Positions 14,819-18,583 of a DNA stretch of 18,583 nt are shown here, one piece after another (position 1 is the first letter of the stretch; each line of letters begins with the position of its first letter). The notes below the pieces were generated by a model. It did not search any database. It worked only from the letters and a program-made list of their open reading frames with translations, and was not told the origin of the DNA. The stretch spans positions 1 through 18,583 of the forward strand of contig JBGPJM010000082.1 in the NCBI GenBank assembly GCA_041485385.1, in the 5' to 3' direction. The stretch is from JBGPJM01 sp041485385 (GTDB lineage: Bacteria; Planctomycetota; Phycisphaerae; Phycisphaerales; UBA1924). The position numbers and the translations under genes were made by a program.

Positions 14819-17401
14819 CTATGGCTTCCCATCCTCGCCCGGGCGGCGGGTGATCGGGTACTGCGACCGCTCCTTGACTGTTGTCTCGTAGTTCACTCCT
14901 TCGGGAGTCGGGACCGGCACTTCCATGGTGGTGCCGTAATGCGGATCGGTGCGGGTGAGGGAGTCCACGGCGATGAAGGACGTGAACGCGGACATGAGGC
15001 CGAAGTCCAGGGCGGTGCGGGTGATCTCTGAGGCGTAGGCCTTGCCCTGGTCGGCCGGGGAGCGGGCGCTGAGGTCGGCGATGCGCTGGCGGGCCCAGAC
15101 AGAGGCGAGCGAGCCGCGGCGGGCGCCTTCGTCCTCGCCGAGGTTGACGGGGATGAGGAGGGGGATGCGGTCCCCATTGCGTCCGGCGCGGCCGGTGACG
15201 CGCACGGTTGTCGCGCCCGCGCCCTTGAAGCGCCCGGTGATGATGACCGGGCCGCCGACGTACAGGTCGGGGAGGCGCTTGGGGTAGACGTCGCTGACGT
15301 CCATGCCGCCGAAGTCGATATCGAGGCGGGTGAGCGCGGCGTGGGAGACGCGCTGGAGGAACATGTCCATGATCGGCGCGGAGTCATCCTTGAGGGAGAC
15401 GTAGGCCGCGATGCCGCGGCCCTGGCGGGCCATCTCTTCGAGGAGGTACCGGTTGGGGGATGAGCCCATGCCGAAGGAGAAGATCCGTGTCTCACCGAGG
15501 CGGCGCTTGATCTGGTCGAGGATGTCGCCCTCGTTGCCGATGTAGCCGTCGGTGAGGAAGCAGACGAAGCGCTGGCGGCGGTCGTCGCGCGGGAAATCGA
15601 GGGCGGCCTTGATGCCGTTGAGCATCATGGTGCCTCCGCCGGCGTGGAGGCTGTTCACGTAGTCGATGCCGCGCCGGATGTTCTCCCACTTGGCCGCGAG
15701 CGGGCGGGAACCGAGGGTGGAGGAGGAATCGGAGAAGTCGATGACCTGGAAGGTGTCGTCCTGGTCGAGGTTGCGCAGGGCGTGCTCGACGGCGCGCTTG
15801 GCCTGGGCGAGGGGCTCGCCGTCCATGGAGCCGGAGCGGTCGACGACGAAGACCATCTCCATGGGGCCGCGGTCGCAGTACTTGAGGTCGGCGGGGGGGA
15901 CGAGCATGAGGGTGAAGAAGCCGCCCTGGGGTGTGACCTGGGAGAGCATGGCGGACTTCACGCGGTCGCCGGCGACGCGGTAGCGGACGACCATGTCCTT
16001 GTTGGGGATGGTGTCGAGGGAGCTGAGCTCGACCTGGGCGAGCTGCGGGCAGCCGCGGTCGCGCTCGGAGCGGACGTGCACCTGGTGCGAGCTGCACTGG
16101 ATGGACTCGATGGGGACGCCGGCGTTGATGGCGAGGTTGATGGAGATGTCGTGGCCGGAGCGATCGTGCGGGCGGAGGTACTGCACCTCGGTCTTCTGGC
16201 CGGAGTAGCCGTAGGCGCCTCGCTCGACGGCGCCCACGCCGTCGGTCGTGCACGGGGGGTTGAAGCGGGGCCCGACGACCATGGGGAAGACCCACTCGAA
16301 CCAGCCGTCGCGGTAGGCGAGGGAGCTGAAGTAGGTGATGTCGACATCGATCTGGCGGCCGGGTTCGATGTTGGCGACGTGCTGGGTGAAAATGTTGGGG
16401 CGCTCCTGGGTGAGGAGCGACGCGGTGTAGCCCTGGCGGCGGGCGTCGTTGTAGATCTGCTCAGCCTCGGCGCGTTCGCGGATGACGCCGCGGATGTGGC
16501 GGTCGCCGACGGTCATGACGAAGTCGGAGACGGCGGCGTTCTCGGGGAGAGGAAAGACGTAGAGGGCCTCGATCTTCTCGGAGAAGGGGTTCTCGAACTG
16601 CTGGGTGACGCGGACGGTGGAGATGTAGCCATCGATGCGGGCATCGACGGCGGTGTGCTTGAGGGGGATGGGGACGCTGCGCTCGGTGCGGCTCGTGCGG
16701 GCGTCGCGGTCATCGTCGGGATGGCGCTCGCCGGCGGCAGGGCCGTCGTCGCCGGGGCGGCGGGTCATGAGGGAGCCGCAGCCGGGGAAGTCATCGTTGT
16801 CTTGGGGAGGCGCGGCGAATGTGGTGCGGCGCTCGATGACCCAGAGTTCTTCGCCGGGGTGGAGGGTGAAGTCGGAGACGGTTTTGCCTTCAGGCGGAGC
16901 AGGCGGGGGGGCCTCATGAGCCGGGTAGTTTTTCGCGGTCCTCTTGACGGGCGATGCGATTCCGCTCCTCATCTTCACGTGCCGCGAGAACGCCCCAGGG
17001 CTGGCGGGTGTGGGCGCTTCGGGATCATTCGTGAGTCTGGGCGGTGGCAGGCTCGCGGCGTCGCCTTCTGCATCGTTTAGGAGTGACGGAATGTCACCCG
17101 ACAGTGGAACGCGGAGGTCGTTCCCGCTGACCAAGCCGCTGGCTTCTCCTCTGCTTCGACCAGAGGAATCCGGTGGCAAGAACAGCGTGGAATCGATCGC
17201 GCGTCGATCCGAACGCTGTTCGTCTATGGCCGTCTCTCGTTGTTGGCTCGCAGCCTCTGCCCTTGCTGGGCTCTCCACTGCTTCGAGTTGCACTCTCGCA
17301 TTGCCAGACCTGCGGTCTGCCGAGCACCCCGGAGTCAACGCCACAGCGAGCAACGCTGCGAAGCAGAGCACGCACGAAGCGATCAAGCCGATGCACTTCA
17401 C
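14819..17401 (-). CDS. VIT and von Willebrand factor A domain lipoprotein
   Basis: An 860-residue exported protein. A lipoprotein signal (IGLIASCVLCFAALLAVAL, lipobox LTPGC, Cys26) leads to about 215 residues of polar, Pro/Asp-rich, probably disordered linker. A VIT domain follows at about 242-375 (IDGYISTVRVTQQFENPF, YVFPLPENAAVSDF, ERAEAEQIYNDARRQG). Then comes a VWA domain at about 510-690 with a complete MIDAS: DRSGSMD (Asp521, Ser523, Ser525), Thr591 in GGGTMML and Asp618 in LTDGYIG. Beta-rich sequence forms the C-terminal 170 residues. VIT-VWA proteins (as in inter-alpha-trypsin inhibitor heavy chains and bacterial surface proteins) bind protein ligands through the metal site. No LPXTG or PEP-CTERM tail is present; lipidation is the expected anchor. 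The GTG start at 17401 has AAGGAG seven bases away and overlaps the upstream stop by 4 bp. Confidence 0.93.
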   Translation of the reverse strand: MKCIGLIASCVLCFAALLAVALTPGCSADRRSGNARVQLEAVESPARAEAASQQRETAIDEQRSDRRAIDSTLFLPPDSSGRSRGEASGLVSGNDLRVPLSGDIPSLLNDAEGDAASLPPPRLTNDPEAPTPASPGAFSRHVKMRSGIASPVKRTAKNYPAHEAPPPAPPEGKTVSDFTLHPGEELWVIERRTTFAAPPQDNDDFPGCGSLMTRRPGDDGPAAGERHPDDDRDARTSRTERSVPIPLKHTAVDARIDGYISTVRVTQQFENPFSEKIEALYVFPLPENAAVSDFVMTVGDRHIRGVIRERAEAEQIYNDARRQGYTASLLTQERPNIFTQHVANIEPGRQIDVDITYFSSLAYRDGWFEWVFPMVVGPRFNPPCTTDGVGAVERGAYGYSGQKTEVQYLRPHDRSGHDISINLAINAGVPIESIQCSSHQVHVRSERDRGCPQLAQVELSSLDTIPNKDMVVRYRVAGDRVKSAMLSQVTPQGGFFTLMLVPPADLKYCDRGPMEMVFVVDRSGSMDGEPLAQAKRAVEHALRNLDQDDTFQVIDFSDSSSTLGSRPLAAKWENIRRGIDYVNSLHAGGGTMMLNGIKAALDFPRDDRRQRFVCFLTDGYIGNEGDILDQIKRRLGETRIFSFGMGSSPNRYLLEEMARQGRGIAAYVSLKDDSAPIMDMFLQRVSHAALTRLDIDFGGMDVSDVYPKRLPDLYVGGPVIITGRFKGAGATTVRVTGRAGRNGDRIPLLIPVNLGEDEGARRGSLASVWARQRIADLSARSPADQGKAYASEITRTALDFGLMSAFTSFIAVDSLTRTDPHYGTTMEVPVPTPEGVNYETTVKERSQYPITRRPGEDGKP

Positions 17402-17937
17402 TTGGCATCTCCTTCGGAAACGGTGACGGTGGCCTTGGCGGTGATCTCTTCGCCGTTGGCGGTTGCCGCGGCGGTGAGCCTAGCCTCGAAGCGGGGGGCG
17501 GCGTCGCCGGTGATCTGGACGTGGAGGCGGGCGACGCGGGTGCGGGCGGCGGGGAGCTGATCGGCGGGGGCGGTGCTGAAGGCGGCGAGGATGATGTGGC
17601 CGTCCCCCCCCTCCCCCGCGTCGGCATGGAGCGCGGCGGGGTCGTAGTAGGGCGGGGCGGCGTAGGCCGCGTGCTCGCCGCCTTCGACGCCGACGAGCTT
17701 GATAGTGCCTTCGACGGCGCGGAGGTCGACCTGGTAGGCGCCGAGGGGCGCGGAGGCTGGGTCGATGAAGATGTCGAAGGAGGTAAAGCGGGTCGTGGGG
17801 GTCGTGGGGGCTTGAGGCTGGGAGGCCGCGGGCTGGGAGGTGGCGAGGAGGGAGATTGCGAGGGTGAGGGCGGCGGTGAGGAGGAGGGCGCCTCGGAGGC
17901 GCGCCGGGCTTGCTCGCAGAGGAGAGTTACCGCTCAT
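17398..17937 (-). CDS. Exported cohesin-like protein
   Basis: A 179-residue exported protein. The N-terminal signal (LRGALLLTAALTLAISLLA, about 14-32) is probably cleaved near ASQ/PQA, followed by a Thr/Pro linker and one beta-sandwich-like domain (about 51-175). The domain begins FTSFDIFIDPASAPLGAYQVDL and continues with strands around TIKLVGVEGG, HIILAAFST and TRVARLHVQI. An initial strand about an extracellular 'constant or quantity' variable, a middle ILAAFS strand and an RVARLHVQ strand are the pattern of cohesin and related beta-sandwich domains; the match is by eye and not certain. It starts at an ATG inside the stop of the dockerin gene (ATGA overlap) and ends in the GTGA overlap with the VIT-VWA gene. 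A role as binding partner of the neighbouring dockerin is inferred from the order of genes. Confidence 0.7.
   Translation of the reverse strand: MSGNSPLRASPARLRGALLLTAALTLAISLLATSQPAASQPQAPTTPTTRFTSFDIFIDPASAPLGAYQVDLRAVEGTIKLVGVEGGEHAAYAAPPYYDPAALHADAGEGGDGHIILAAFSTAPADQLPAARTRVARLHVQITGDAAPRFEARLTAAATANGEEITAKATVTVSEGDAK
17409..17414 (-). promoter_or_regulatory. Shine-Dalgarno AAGGAG inside the end of the cohesin-like gene
   Basis: On the minus strand AAGGAG lies seven bases before the GTG at 17401 and within the last codons (Glu-Gly-Asp) of the preceding gene. It fixes the start of the VIT-VWA gene at a GTG and indicates that ribosomes reinitiate at the GTGA overlap. Confidence 0.8.
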
Positions 17938-18521
17938 CCGGCACCTCCTGGCGTGGGAGGCGCTGGGGGGAGGCGGACGGCGGTGGTGGCGATGGCGGTG
18001 ACATCGGCCTGGTCGACGATGCCGTCGCCATTGACGTCCCACCGATCTTGCGGGCCTGAGTGGTCGCGGATGGAGCGGGCGAGGGCGAAGGCATCGAGGA
18101 TGTCGATGCGGCCGTTGCCGTCGATATCGGCGGTGTTGGGGGAGAGGGGCGCAGCGGCGAGGCCCGGCCCGGACCCGGGGCTGGTGGTGGCGGGGCGGGC
18201 GGGGGCGAACATGCGTGGGGCGAGGAAGGCGATGAGGAGGACGGCGGCCGCCGCCGCGGCGAGGGGGCCGGGGCGCATGAGGGACATCCACGGGCGCTGC
18301 CGCTGGGCGGGGGCGCCGAAGATGGAGGTGGGGCGGCGGGTGGCGGCGGGGAGGGCCTCGCGCTGGGCGAGGCGCCAGCGGGCCATGGCGGCGATGCGGT
18401 CGTCGATTTCGCGGGGGACCTGGATGGGCTCGGGGGGGCGGTGGGCGCGGGTGAGCGCGCGGACGAAGGCATCCGGGGCGACGGGGTCGGGGAGGTCGGG
18501 ATGGGGGGTGGGGTCGGGCAT
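17934..18521 (-). CDS. Membrane-anchored type I dockerin protein
   Basis: A 195-residue single-pass membrane protein. A cytoplasmic N-terminal region (1-84; FVRALTRAHRPPEPIQVPRE and EIDDRIAAMARWRLAQRE, soluble and basic) precedes one helix at about 86-101 (GPLAAAAAAVLLIAFLAP). A Pro/Ser/Gly linker leads to a dockerin type I domain with two calcium-loop repeats: DIDGNGRIDILD at 132-143 and DVNGDGIVDQAD at 162-173. Both keep acidic or Asn residues at loop positions 1, 3, 5, 9 and 12. Dockerins bind cohesins in cellulosomes and are widespread with unknown partners in planctomycetes. The layout (cytoplasmic head, helix, outer domain) is that of an anti-sigma or signalling protein, but no zinc anti-sigma motif is seen. 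The start at 18521 has no clear Shine-Dalgarno and no sign of the upstream gene is resolvable in the last 62 bases. Confidence 0.85.
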   Translation of the reverse strand: MPDPTPHPDLPDPVAPDAFVRALTRAHRPPEPIQVPREIDDRIAAMARWRLAQREALPAATRRPTSIFGAPAQRQRPWMSLMRPGPLAAAAAAVLLIAFLAPRMFAPARPATTSPGSGPGLAAAPLSPNTADIDGNGRIDILDAFALARSIRDHSGPQDRWDVNGDGIVDQADVTAIATTAVRLPPAPPTPGGAG

Positions 18522-18583
18522 GGGGACTGGGGTGGAGTGCGCGGGGAGGTGGGGAGGTTCAGTGATTTCGGGGCGGGGGCTTG

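Noticed and set aside
15644..17080. 478-codon open frame on the + strand opposite the VIT-VWA gene
   Set aside because: It is antisense to an unmistakable VIT-VWA gene; the translation is a monotonous Gly/Asp/Val/Ala repeat caused by codon bias of the real gene.

Overview
The window is high-GC bacterial DNA with a planctomycete character, most like class Phycisphaerae. Four things suggest this: a prepilin-like protein that combines an N-terminal FTLIELLVVIAIIAIL helix with a C-terminal H-X9-DG box; a membrane protein with a C-terminal CPAC..PIRHDAGLP half zinc ribbon; a membrane-anchored type I dockerin next to a cohesin-like secreted protein; and a VIT-VWA lipoprotein. No tRNA, rRNA, CRISPR array, insertion sequence or phage gene was found. 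Placement is by family recognition only.

Left part (1-6120): the tail of a multi-spanning membrane protein (probably the MurJ lipid II flippase) is followed on the + strand by a short-chain dehydrogenase. This gene converges, with a 4-bp gap, on a minus-strand run of ispF, a two-helix CxxC membrane protein and a membrane-anchored alpha/beta hydrolase. On the + strand again come a small putative lipoprotein, the prepilin-like protein and an exported protein with two thioredoxin domains. A strong hairpin at 6077-6120 ends this block and probably works in both directions.

Middle part (6121-12128): minus-strand genes encode a DinB-fold protein, an exported esterase, a stand-alone HD protein of the small alarmone hydrolase type and a 950-aa GH35-like protein whose predicted nucleophile is Asp instead of Glu. 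Between the DinB and esterase genes lies an inverted pair of AGTGAAA heptamer arrays that runs into the 3' end of the esterase gene.

Right part (12129-18583): a TolC-type outer-membrane efflux lipoprotein (+) converges on a three-gene minus-strand cluster resembling yqjD-yqjE-yqjK (membrane-bound DUF883 protein plus two small two-helix membrane proteins). The window ends with a tightly coupled minus-strand operon: membrane-anchored dockerin protein, secreted cohesin-like protein, then a large VIT-VWA lipoprotein. Both junctions are 4-bp stop/start overlaps. This operon is the best candidate for an undescribed system: a cell-envelope assembly in which an inner-membrane dockerin, an exported cohesin-like protein and a metal-dependent adhesion lipoprotein are made together.

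Most other long open frames are antisense or out-of-frame shadows produced by the high GC content.
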